The position numbers and the translations under genes are program-made. Positions 16,018 to 24,083 of a stretch of 64,000 bases of DNA are shown piece after piece. This DNA comes from Gordonia bronchialis DSM 43247 (GTDB lineage Bacteria; Actinomycetota; Actinomycetes; Mycobacteriales; Mycobacteriaceae). The notes below the pieces were generated by a model, which made no database searches, was not told the DNA's origin, and was given only the letters and a program-made list of their open reading frames with translations. The stretch covers positions 1,116,001 to 1,180,000 of the forward strand of contig NC_013441.1 of the NCBI RefSeq assembly GCF_000024785.1, read 5' to 3'. Each line of letters opens with the position of its first letter. Position 1 is the first letter of the stretch.

Positions 16018-18461
16018 AACGGCCCTTCAGCGAACGGGGAGTCGAGCGCATCGACAGACGAGATGCGGATGCGGGGTGGACGGCGGCTGCGGTCGGTGCT
16101 CGTCGCGGTGACCCGTACATCGTGGCCGATACCTCCGACGAGGCCGAAACAATTGTCGCTCATCGAGTATCCGGGTGCGTCAAGGCAGACGTAACGTAGT
16201 GAAACCGGCGCGCACACAGTGACGATCCAATCGGCTCCAGCGGCATCCGGGCGAATTCGCCCGTGTAGCCCGGACCGAACCGGCGAGCGCGGTGGAGTCA
16301 CCACGAGTACGTCGCGACCGAGCGGCGTGCCGTCCGTCGCAGTGAGTCGCACCTCGACAGCATCGGTGACCGCCGGCCCGAATCGGTAGGCATGGCTGAG
16401 GTCGGTGAACGTGCCGGTGAGCTGCTGGTCGCTGCGGTGCAGGGCGGAATGCGGCGCTAACGCGACGGGTTCAACGTGGGTCTCGTGTTGGCCGACATGG
16501 AGCGTCAGATCGGCGTCGAGTGGGGTGGGCCCGTCGTTGTAGACATCGACACGCAGTCCTGACAGGCCGTCGTCGGAGAGGAGTACTGCGACCGGAGCCC
16601 AGACGCGCCGCAGCACCGACAACGGCAGCTTGGGGGAACCGTCCGCACCGAGCAGGCCCCAGCCGGCGCCTGGCACCATGTCCTTGCCGCTCAAGACCAG
16701 TGCGCCGGCGCACCGTGAATCCGCGCGACGCCAGTACCGGTAGCAGCACTCCATGGCCGCCGAGATCGCCACTCGTCCGAGCTGGAGATAGCGGGCCGGG
16801 TCCACCCGACGAATCGCGAGCGGGTCCACATCGAATACCGCACGGACGTAGTGATCGCGGACATCTTCGAAATCCCAGGATGCAGTGCGATCCCGCGGTA
16901 CGCCCGCCTTCCACCACGGATGGTGACCCACCACGGTGAGCGATCCGAAATCGCGTTCGATCGTGGCGTCATCCGGTGGGATGGCAAAAGCCAGCGACTC
17001 CGCGGCAAATCGCACCCGGGCGCGATACACGTCCTCGATCGGTCGGAGGTAGCCGCCGACGCCGAACCAGTGTGCGACGCCGGACGCCGGATCGATGGCG
17101 TCGTCGGCGGACGGCGCGGCACCGGTGGGACTCGACTGGACGAAGACCGCGTCGGAGTGGTCGGCGACCATGGCCGGCAACAGTTCATCGAGTATCGGCA
17201 TCCGGCGGGAGGCGGCGTCGACGCCGAGCATTTGGGGCTGCTGCTGGGTTTCGCTGCCGCCGCTGAGCACGGTGAGCGCGGGATTGCCGGAGAGCCTGTC
17301 GACAAGTGCGCCCACCTCTGCGCAGATCGTCCGGGAGATCTCCTCGGGCGGATCGAATGTGGCCTGCATGGCGTCGTGCCAGATGAGGATTCCGGCCTGG
17401 GCGCACAGATCGTAGAACTCGGGCTGTTCGGGAACCAGGCCGCCGACGAGACGCAGCATGGTGGCGCCCGCGGCGGCGAACTCGCCGACGACCCGTGTCA
17501 GGGACTCGGGGTCGTCGGCGGACGGGCGGACCGCGTTCAGTGGCGCCCAGGTGGCGCCCCGGCAGAACACCTCGACTCCGTTGACGCACAGCGTGAATCC
17601 GCCATCCGAACGATCGACCGTGACGTCCCGGAAGCCCAGCGGTCGGTCGGCGGCCCGTCGACCGTCCACGTCGATGATGAGGCGGTACAGGTAGGCGGGG
17701 CCGTAACCGGCGGGCCACCAGCGCACCGGGTTGCGCACTGACATGCGCAACTCCGCAGTCGTTCCGACGCCGACCGCGGAACTGGCAGCGGCGACCTCGA
17801 TCCCGGTGTCGTCGACGATCCGGGCTCGCACCACGGGCACCGTGCCGCGGGTATCATCGGCGCCGACCAACCGAAGGTTGACCGCGACCCGGCCGTCGAC
17901 CTTCGTGGTAACGGAGACGTCATCGAGAACCGGACCGCGGTGCAGGTGTACCGGCTGCCAGATGCCGACGATCGGGGGGAGATCCCCGTACACCGGTGAG
18001 CGACCGATCAGTGAGGTCCGCAACCAGCGCAGTCCCTGCGCCGCAACCAATGTGGAGCGCCACCGTCCGCGACCCCGTCGCGTTCTCAGCCAGCGGGTCA
18101 CCGAGTCGAACCGCACATGGATGTGCTCGGTGCCTGCCGGGATGGTCACCGTCATCGGCAGGAACATGGACTCTACCTCGGCGACAGCCACCTGATCGGC
18201 GAAGATTGTTGCCGGACAGGTTATTCCGTCGAAGCGAACGAGCGCGGCCGACCCCGGGGTGAGGGTGGCCGACTGCCACCAGTCGTAGGCGTCCACATCG
18301 CAGCCGGCCCAGGGGGAATCCTCGAGCAGTGCGCCCACCGGGCTCGGCGTAACCACCTCGAGTCCGGGCAGTCCGAGGGCGGACAACTCGGCCGGTGTCG
18401 TCGCCGCGCCGGGTGAGGTGCGCACCAATCGCCAGGCCGTCAGTTCTTCCGCGTCGACCAC
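16014..18461 (-). CDS. GH2-like (beta-mannosidase-type) protein without signal peptide
   Basis: The 815-residue product has the glycoside hydrolase family 2 order: an N-terminal sugar-binding jelly roll (about 40-200, with IVGIWQPVHLHRGP), an immunoglobulin-like domain (about 205-300), a TIM-barrel domain starting near GFTLCVNGVEVFCRGATWAPLN, and C-terminal beta domains. The acid/base region reads LSGGSETQQQ, with Ser where GH2 enzymes usually have Asn before the catalytic Glu; a possible nucleophile Glu lies in RFAAESLAF. There is no export signal, so it acts inside the cell or is a non-hydrolytic derivative. The start is a GTG 3 bases after the DUF1839 stop. Confidence 0.75.
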   Translation of the reverse strand: MVDAEELTAWRLVRTSPGAATTPAELSALGLPGLEVVTPSPVGALLEDSPWAGCDVDAYDWWQSATLTPGSAALVRFDGITCPATIFADQVAVAEVESMFLPMTVTIPAGTEHIHVRFDSVTRWLRTRRGRGRWRSTLVAAQGLRWLRTSLIGRSPVYGDLPPIVGIWQPVHLHRGPVLDDVSVTTKVDGRVAVNLRLVGADDTRGTVPVVRARIVDDTGIEVAAASSAVGVGTTAELRMSVRNPVRWWPAGYGPAYLYRLIIDVDGRRAADRPLGFRDVTVDRSDGGFTLCVNGVEVFCRGATWAPLNAVRPSADDPESLTRVVGEFAAAGATMLRLVGGLVPEQPEFYDLCAQAGILIWHDAMQATFDPPEEISRTICAEVGALVDRLSGNPALTVLSGGSETQQQPQMLGVDAASRRMPILDELLPAMVADHSDAVFVQSSPTGAAPSADDAIDPASGVAHWFGVGGYLRPIEDVYRARVRFAAESLAFAIPPDDATIERDFGSLTVVGHHPWWKAGVPRDRTASWDFEDVRDHYVRAVFDVDPLAIRRVDPARYLQLGRVAISAAMECCYRYWRRADSRCAGALVLSGKDMVPGAGWGLLGADGSPKLPLSVLRRVWAPVAVLLSDDGLSGLRVDVYNDGPTPLDADLTLHVGQHETHVEPVALAPHSALHRSDQQLTGTFTDLSHAYRFGPAVTDAVEVRLTATDGTPLGRDVLVVTPPRSPVRSGLHGRIRPDAAGADWIVTVCAPVSLRYVCLDAPGYSMSDNCFGLVGGIGHDVRVTATSTDRSRRPPRIRISSVDALDSPFAEGPL

Positions 18462-18464
18462 TGC

Positions 18465-19436
18465 TCAGACAGCCTGGTCGAGCAGATCGATTCCGGCCAG
18501 CCAGTCCGAGGTCAACGCGGACAACAAATCGTCGAGATCGACTGCGCGACCACGGGCCGCGCGAGCCATCTTGAACTGGACCGTCTTCGCGGTCAGGGCC
18601 ACCGCACGCAGGCGTTCGGCGGCCGGAGTGGTGTCGAGGCCGTCACGGGCGAGGAGATCGGCGAGATCCGCGGCGACCTCTGCGGTGGCGCCACATTGAC
18701 GCAGAGTTGCGAAGGACCACAGATGAAAGGTGGTCATGTCGGCATCCGGCAGCCAGGAGAGGGCGTCGCGGACCGAGTCGGCAAGGCGCGCAGCGGGATT
18801 CCCCGGCGGCCGACGATCGAGGTGGCGTCGGGCAACGGCCCGGATCAGGTCGGGATCGACCCGATTGCCCGGATCCGGGCCGACCCGCCGGATCTGTTCG
18901 ACGTACGGTGGCAGCTCCGGAGGCGCGAACAGTCCCGCGAAGTCCTCACCGGACAGCTCGTAGACGCCGGCATTGTGCACATAAGTCAGTGACCGGGCGT
19001 CCCGGTCGACGGCCACCGGGACGATCGTCGTCTTCACATGGCCGGTTCGGTAGTCGGTGCCCGCGGTGTCCGGCAGCCACCAGCTGTCGACCTCGACGGT
19101 GTGCAGCAGACCGCGTTGCGGACCGCTGCACACGGTGTCGAGCACGGGACGCCACAGCGTCTCCTCGGCGACCTCGAGCCCGTACATGGTCCGCAGATCC
19201 TCAGGCGCGGGTTTGAGAAAGCTCCACTGCGCACCGTCGTGGTCGGCGGAGAGCGCACAGACAAACGACGGCACGGGGTCGTGACCGAGCGCGTGCAGAA
19301 CCTCGATCCACAGATCGAGATAGCAGTTGGTCTCCTGCCAGATGCGGTCGGGCGCGTGCGCAGCGTGTGGCTGATACCCGTCTGCGGCGGCTGAGATACC
19401 AACCGGTGAGCCGGTTGTGGCGATGTCCGCGATCAC
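18465..19436 (-). CDS. DUF1839 family protein
   Basis: The 323-residue soluble protein matches the DUF1839 family as I recall it: an early WQETNCYLDLWIEVLHALG segment (with a conserved NCY), FVCALSADHDGAQWSFLKP, LLHTVEVDSWWLPDT, and VKTTIVP followed by YVHNAGVYEL. Its function is unknown. In other bacteria members sit beside amino acid:carrier-protein ligases and small carrier proteins, as here. The Cys and His residues in the N-terminal half would suit a papain-like or acyltransferase activity, but that is speculation. It starts with GTG in a GTGA overlap with the carrier-protein stop, so the two proteins are made together. Confidence 0.75.
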   Translation of the reverse strand: MIADIATTGSPVGISAAADGYQPHAAHAPDRIWQETNCYLDLWIEVLHALGHDPVPSFVCALSADHDGAQWSFLKPAPEDLRTMYGLEVAEETLWRPVLDTVCSGPQRGLLHTVEVDSWWLPDTAGTDYRTGHVKTTIVPVAVDRDARSLTYVHNAGVYELSGEDFAGLFAPPELPPYVEQIRRVGPDPGNRVDPDLIRAVARRHLDRRPPGNPAARLADSVRDALSWLPDADMTTFHLWSFATLRQCGATAEVAADLADLLARDGLDTTPAAERLRAVALTAKTVQFKMARAARGRAVDLDDLLSALTSDWLAGIDLLDQAV

Positions 19437-19681
19437 GCGGCTTGGTCTAGGAGCTGGGCGATGACCGCCGACAGGTTGTCGATGCTGGCGAAGGTCGTTT
19501 TCTTGAGTGCCTCGTCGGGAAATTCGACTTCGTAGGCGTCCTCGAGCGCGAGCATCACGTTGACGCTCGCATGGGAGGTGAGGCCGGCTTCAAAGAGGTC
19601 GGCATCAGTGGTAATCGTCTCGGCGTCGACGGCCAGCTTTCCGTGTTGGCGGAGAACGTCACGAATCGGCTGAATATCCAT
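19433..19681 (-). CDS. Acyl carrier protein-like aminoacyl carrier protein
   Basis: This 82-residue four-helix carrier protein has its attachment serine at residue 36 in DLFEAGLTSHASVNVML, where the usual DSL is replaced by TSH. That variant is typical of carrier proteins paired with amino acid:[carrier protein] ligases. It should carry an amino acid as a thioester on phosphopantetheine installed by the acpS of the same operon. The ATG at 19681 is preferred; a GTG directly before it would add one residue. It is the first gene of the minus-strand operon and is divergent from the dehydrogenase and ligase genes, with a shared 168-base control region. Confidence 0.9.
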   Translation of the reverse strand: MDIQPIRDVLRQHGKLAVDAETITTDADLFEAGLTSHASVNVMLALEDAYEVEFPDEALKKTTFASIDNLSAVIAQLLDQAA

Positions 19682-19849
19682 CACAGAGATACTTTCGGGT
19701 GAGGCGATGTGGGACTTGCAGTCAGTGCACTTCTTCTTGACTTGAGTGCAGACACGCGTTCAAGATGCATTAGATCGTCAGATATGTAGCTCTCCACTGA
19801 AGGGCGCTGCGTTGTTCCAGGTTTGGGGAGCCCCAGAGGGGAATCTGTT

Positions 19850-21007
19850 ATGTCATCGACCTCGCCTGCCTTGGGTGACCTCGATTGTTCCACAGCGGTG
19901 ACCGCTGCGGCCGAGAATGCCGCGGACGTCGACACCAAGGCCCGGTTTCCGGTTGAGGCAGTGAACGCAATGCGCGACGCCGGCCTGCTTTCGGCGTCGT
20001 TGCCGTCCTCGCTGGGCGGTCGCGACGCGGGCATCGCCGAGCTCGCCCGGGTCGCCCGGCAACTGGGTTTCGCGTGCAGTTCCGCGGCGATGGTGTTCGC
20101 GATGCACCACACGCAAGCGCTGAGTCTGCGCTTCCATGCCGATCGTGGCCAGATTGCCGATGTGACCAGGCGAATCGCCGAGTCCGAGGCGCTGTTGGCC
20201 TCGTCGACCACCGAGATCACCACCGGAGGGGACACCGGGTCCTCGACCTGCGCGGTGGTCTCCGACGGAGACGAGATCGTGCTGGAGAAGAATGCCCCGG
20301 TGATCTCCTATGGCGCCGAGGCCGACTACATCTGCACCACCGCCCGGCGTACGCCGGACAGTCGGCCGTCGGATCAGGTCCTCGTGGTCTGCCCGAGTGG
20401 CGACACCGAGCTCACCCAGACCTCGGAGTGGAACACACTCGGCTTCCGCGGCACCTGCAGTCCAGGGTTCGTCCTGAAGACGAAGACTTCGGCCCGACAC
20501 GTGGTGCCCGTGCCCTATTCTTCGATTTCGGCGCACACCATGCTGCCGGCTTCGCATATCCTGTGGGCCTCTGCGTGGCTGGGTCTGGCCGATGCCGCGA
20601 TCGCCAAAACCCGCGGGCAGGTTCGCGCTGCAGCGCGCAAGAGCGTCGGTATCACAACTCCGCAAGCGACGAAGTTCGCCGATCTCCTGGTCATCCACCA
20701 GCGGATGGAATCGTCAGTCGATGCCGAGATCCGGCGTTACACCGAGTTTCTGGCCTCAGACGAAGAAGAGCCCACCATCGCTTTCGCCATTGCGATGAAC
20801 AACCTCAAACTCAGTGCCTCCATCGCGGTGGTCGATGTGGTGGCCGGAGCACTCGCGATCTGTGGCATCAACGGATATCGCGAGGATCATGCGGCTTCGA
20901 TGGGTCGCCTACTGCGCGACTCCTATGGTCCGCAGGTGATGGTGTCCAACGACCGGATTCGGGCGAGCAACGCCCAGCTGGTTCTCGCCTACCGTGGTCA
21001 GTCTTGA
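19850..21007 (+). CDS. Acyl-CoA dehydrogenase-like flavoprotein
   Basis: The 385-residue protein has the three-domain acyl-CoA dehydrogenase layout: an N-terminal helical domain with LPSSLGGRDAGIAELARVARQLG, a beta middle domain (about 120-230) and a C-terminal four-helix domain with GLADAAIAKTRGQV and ICGINGYREDHAASMGRLLRD. In the stretch aligned with the catalytic Glu of medium-chain enzymes I read Val (GPQVMVSNDRIR), so the base may differ. Neighbouring genes suggest the substrate is an aminoacyl group on the carrier protein, as for prolyl-carrier-protein oxidases. The ATG at 19850 follows a GAGGGG site by about 8 bases. Confidence 0.85.
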   Translation: MSSTSPALGDLDCSTAVTAAAENAADVDTKARFPVEAVNAMRDAGLLSASLPSSLGGRDAGIAELARVARQLGFACSSAAMVFAMHHTQALSLRFHADRGQIADVTRRIAESEALLASSTTEITTGGDTGSSTCAVVSDGDEIVLEKNAPVISYGAEADYICTTARRTPDSRPSDQVLVVCPSGDTELTQTSEWNTLGFRGTCSPGFVLKTKTSARHVVPVPYSSISAHTMLPASHILWASAWLGLADAAIAKTRGQVRAAARKSVGITTPQATKFADLLVIHQRMESSVDAEIRRYTEFLASDEEEPTIAFAIAMNNLKLSASIAVVDVVAGALAICGINGYREDHAASMGRLLRDSYGPQVMVSNDRIRASNAQLVLAYRGQS

Positions 21008-21060
21008 ACCTTCGACCAGCGCTGCTCGACAGCAGTGATGACCATGAAAATGAGGCACAC

Positions 21061-22023
21061 ATGGCTGACCCGAATCCGTCCACCGACAGCGCTGACCTCC
21101 TCGATGGGCTGCGGCGTGACTTCGCCGAAACCCTGATCGACCAAGGCCTCCTGATCCCAACTGGAATCGACGGACTGTACGGTCGAAGTGGTGTTTTCGA
21201 ATCAATCGTCGAGGGCATCGACCATGCCGTCCGGGCGGCCGGGGCTGCGGCACACGGCTCGACTCCCCGGGTGCTGCGGTTTCCGCCGGTGTTCCCGCGG
21301 GCCAACTTCGAGAAAACCGATTACATCGCGTCCTTCCCGAATCTCACCGGTGCCATCTCCACGTTCCTCGGTGACAACAAGGCGCACCGCGCGTTGCTGG
21401 CCGACCGGGAGAACGGTCTCAGCTGGGACGGGCATCTCGCACCGGCCGGGACGATGCTGGTCTCCGCGGCGTGTCATCCGTCGTATGCGGGTCTCGCCGG
21501 CCGACTGGACAGCGCGGTACTGATGGATGTCTACGGCTATTGCTTCCGACACGAGCCCTCCATCGACCCCATGCGGATGCAGGCCTTCCGAATGCACGAA
21601 TTCGTCTACGTCGGCGACGCCGAAGGCGCCCGCGCCCATCGTGACTCGTGGGTGCCCAGAGCCCTGGATGTTCTGGCCGCGCTGCAACTCGACGCGCAGG
21701 CGGTCCCCGCCAACGACCCGTTCTTCGGGCGGGCCGGCAAGATGCTGGCCGCCAATCAGCGTTCGGAGAGTCTCAAAACAGAACTGGTGGTGTCGCTTTA
21801 CGGTGACGCGGGTGAACCCACGGCTGTGGTATCCGCGAACTGCCACCAGGACCACTTCGGTGAGAGCTTCGGGATCACCACCGCGGCAGGCGAAGTTGCG
21901 CACAGTGCGTGCGTCGGTTTCGGAATGGAGCGGATTGCACTCGCCCTGCTGCGAACCCATGGCACGGATGTCGCCGCCTGGCCGTTCTCGGTCCGCACGG
22001 CCATGGCGCTGCCTCGGCAATGA
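21061..22023 (+). CDS. Amino acid:[carrier protein] ligase (class II aaRS-like)
   Basis: This SerRS-like enzyme, lacking the tRNA-binding arm, activates a small amino acid with ATP and transfers it to the phosphopantetheine of a carrier protein. The 320-residue length fits the family. It retains class II motif 3 (VGFGMERIALALLRTHG) and a Cys-Glu-Cys zinc set at about C138 (SAACHPSYAG), E180 (AFRMHEFVYVG) and C284 (HSACVGFGME), as in methanogen-type SerRS, where the zinc contacts the amino acid amine. Characterised relatives load glycine or alanine. The ATG at 21061 lies 53 bases after the dehydrogenase stop; the longer open frame upstream is overlap with that gene. Confidence 0.9.
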   Translation: MADPNPSTDSADLLDGLRRDFAETLIDQGLLIPTGIDGLYGRSGVFESIVEGIDHAVRAAGAAAHGSTPRVLRFPPVFPRANFEKTDYIASFPNLTGAISTFLGDNKAHRALLADRENGLSWDGHLAPAGTMLVSAACHPSYAGLAGRLDSAVLMDVYGYCFRHEPSIDPMRMQAFRMHEFVYVGDAEGARAHRDSWVPRALDVLAALQLDAQAVPANDPFFGRAGKMLAANQRSESLKTELVVSLYGDAGEPTAVVSANCHQDHFGESFGITTAAGEVAHSACVGFGMERIALALLRTHGTDVAAWPFSVRTAMALPRQ

Positions 22024-23810
22024 CAAGGCCAAGCGTCGGGCAGATCGACGCCGGTTCGGTGACCAGCACCCCGTTGTACTTTGGACCCGATGATGCATCG
22101 CTGTTCGGGGTGCTCAGTGTCCCGAGGAGTCGAAAGGTGCGCGTCGGGGTTCTGGTGTGCGCGTCGCTGGGAAAAGAACAGGCAGAGACCACTCGCTGGT
22201 TCAAGTATTTCGCCGAGCGTTTGGCTGCCCGAGAGTGTGCGGTGTTGCGCTTCGACTATCCGCACACCGGCGAGTCTGCGGGTGCGCAGGACGCGCCGGG
22301 GGCGTCGCGGCAGTGGCTGGAGGGTATCGGTGCCGGCGTGGAGTTGCTGCGCTCATGCGGTGTTCCGGAAGTGATCGGCGTCGGGCACCGGATGGGTGCG
22401 CTGATGCTGTCTCTGGTCGCCGCAGAGCTGTCGGTGCACACCATGGTGCTGTGGGACCCTGTGATGAGAGGCCGCACCTATCTTCGTTCGAAGACCGTGC
22501 TGTACAACATGGTTGGTGAGATCCCGGATTGGCTGACGCCCTGGGCACATGCGTCGTCGGAGCCGGTGCCGCAGACTGACCACCGGGTACACATTGCTGG
22601 GCAATCCCTGCACCCGGATGCGGCGCAGACGCTGAGTTCCTGGAAGCTGGACCGGTTGCCGGAGAGTGCGTCGGCTGTACTGGTGCTCGAGCGGGAGGCC
22701 GGCGGGCCGCCGAGCGCGGTGTTCGACCACGCGTCGGTAGACGTCGTATCAATCGGCGATCAGGAGCCTTTCCTGGAACCTGGTCATCCTGCGGTGATCT
22801 CCTTTCCGGAACGCGATGTGACCACGGTCGTCGACTGGATCGACGAGCACGCCTCGGAGTCGAGGATCAGCTTTTCCGATCCAGATATTCGGCAAAGCGC
22901 CGTCGTCGCCCGGACACAGGACGGGCGTCCGGTAGTCAACAGCGTGCACGTTGTCGACGATGGGGTGATGGTGTGGCGGACGCAGATGGGCGGACGTGCG
23001 GCGCCGATGGACATCTTTGTCGCCCATTCGCTCGGGCAGTACGTGCGGACCGGGCCGTCGAGATTATGGTTCGACACCGCGATCCGGGTTGCGTGCAGCG
23101 GCGGCGGAGCCATCAGGTTCGACAGGCCCGGCGTCGGCGAGTCGGGAATGGTCAGCGGCGCAGATCGAATGCTGCCCCTCTACACGCAAGCCTACGTCGA
23201 CGAAGGTTGCGGTGTCCTCGAGTCGCTGGAGCTACCGGTCGCGGCGCGTCTGGTGCACGGCGGGATATGTGTGGGTTCCTGGATGGCAGCGCACGGGGCG
23301 TTGGCCACCGCGCGTACCCATCCGGATCGGCATTCGACCGTCGTGCTGGTGAACCCGCTGATGTGGCGGTTGCGCCCGCAACGTCGATTCCGACTCTCCG
23401 ATTACGGATCCGACGTTGGCATCGCGGGGGTCGCCACCGCGGTCAGCGCCGACGCGACCTCACGGCTCGATGATGCGCAACAACGCCTCGCGACCTTGAG
23501 GAACAGGATCGAACTGCGTGTGCGTCGTCGTATGCCGCGTCGTTGGTGGTCGGTGATCCCACACCTCCCTGACGCGGCCCTTGCCCAGTTCGCTGCCGAG
23601 GCGGTGAATGTCGAGATGGTGTTCGCGCCGGCCGATTACGCCTACTTCAATCACCTTTTCGGCGCCGACGCGACGATCCGGGCGGCGAAACAGCCCCCGG
23701 GGGTACACATCGGCGTCGTGGGCGACCACACCTCGTACAACGTCGTGATCCGCGAATTGATCATGGACACGGTGGTGGCCGCGGTCGGGAGCCCTGGCCT
23801 TCCGGACTGA
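22020..23810 (+). CDS. Tandem alpha/beta-hydrolase with Arg and Cys nucleophile elbows
   Basis: The 596-residue protein contains two alpha/beta-hydrolase domains. Domain 1 (about 15-275) has VLRFDYPHTGESAG and an elbow GHRMG, with Arg124 where the nucleophile should be, so it is probably not catalytic. Domain 2 (about 300-590) has IRFDRPGVGESGM, the elbow GICVG with Cys417, a candidate acid Asp539 (FAPADYAYF) and His570 (VVGDHTSYN). A Cys nucleophile recalls the aminoacyl shuttles CmaE and SyrC that move amino acids between carrier proteins. Its ATG overlaps the ligase stop (ATGA), tying it to aminoacyl chemistry. Transfer to a final acceptor is inferred. Confidence 0.8.
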   Translation: MTRPSVGQIDAGSVTSTPLYFGPDDASLFGVLSVPRSRKVRVGVLVCASLGKEQAETTRWFKYFAERLAARECAVLRFDYPHTGESAGAQDAPGASRQWLEGIGAGVELLRSCGVPEVIGVGHRMGALMLSLVAAELSVHTMVLWDPVMRGRTYLRSKTVLYNMVGEIPDWLTPWAHASSEPVPQTDHRVHIAGQSLHPDAAQTLSSWKLDRLPESASAVLVLEREAGGPPSAVFDHASVDVVSIGDQEPFLEPGHPAVISFPERDVTTVVDWIDEHASESRISFSDPDIRQSAVVARTQDGRPVVNSVHVVDDGVMVWRTQMGGRAAPMDIFVAHSLGQYVRTGPSRLWFDTAIRVACSGGGAIRFDRPGVGESGMVSGADRMLPLYTQAYVDEGCGVLESLELPVAARLVHGGICVGSWMAAHGALATARTHPDRHSTVVLVNPLMWRLRPQRRFRLSDYGSDVGIAGVATAVSADATSRLDDAQQRLATLRNRIELRVRRRMPRRWWSVIPHLPDAALAQFAAEAVNVEMVFAPADYAYFNHLFGADATIRAAKQPPGVHIGVVGDHTSYNVVIRELIMDTVVAAVGSPGLPD

Positions 23811-23919
23811 GCCTTCCCAGATTTGTGAGGGAATCGGGCCACGCGTGGCGAGTGCGCCTTTGTAACGGAGTCGGTTGGAACCTCCTGATCCCACCGTCGG
23901 AATGGTCGTGGCTGTGGTG

Positions 23920-23949
23920 TTGCGTACTAAACTGATTGCGCACTATAAT
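23920..23949 (+). promoter_or_regulatory. SigA-type promoter for the diguanylate cyclase operon
   Basis: TTGCGT at 23920 and a perfect TATAAT at 23944 are separated by 18 bases, inside an AT-rich patch that stands out from the GC-rich surroundings. It points at the diguanylate cyclase start 134 bases downstream, leaving a leader of about 130 bases. The call is from sequence only. Confidence 0.6.
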
Positions 23950-24083
23950 AAATATACCGGCAGATCTGTGTTATCAATCAATGCGGGTGATAGGTTCGGG
24001 CACCGTACGCTCAAGGATCGGAACGCTTGCGGGGGTGGATCCTTGAGTCGATCGCGAGAGCCGGCACACGGTGTGGAGGGGTA

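Noticed and set aside
21061..22023. Seryl-tRNA synthetase
   Set aside because: The protein has a class II catalytic core and zinc ligands but lacks the coiled-coil tRNA-binding arm and sits with a carrier-protein operon, so the amino acid:carrier-protein ligase call is better.
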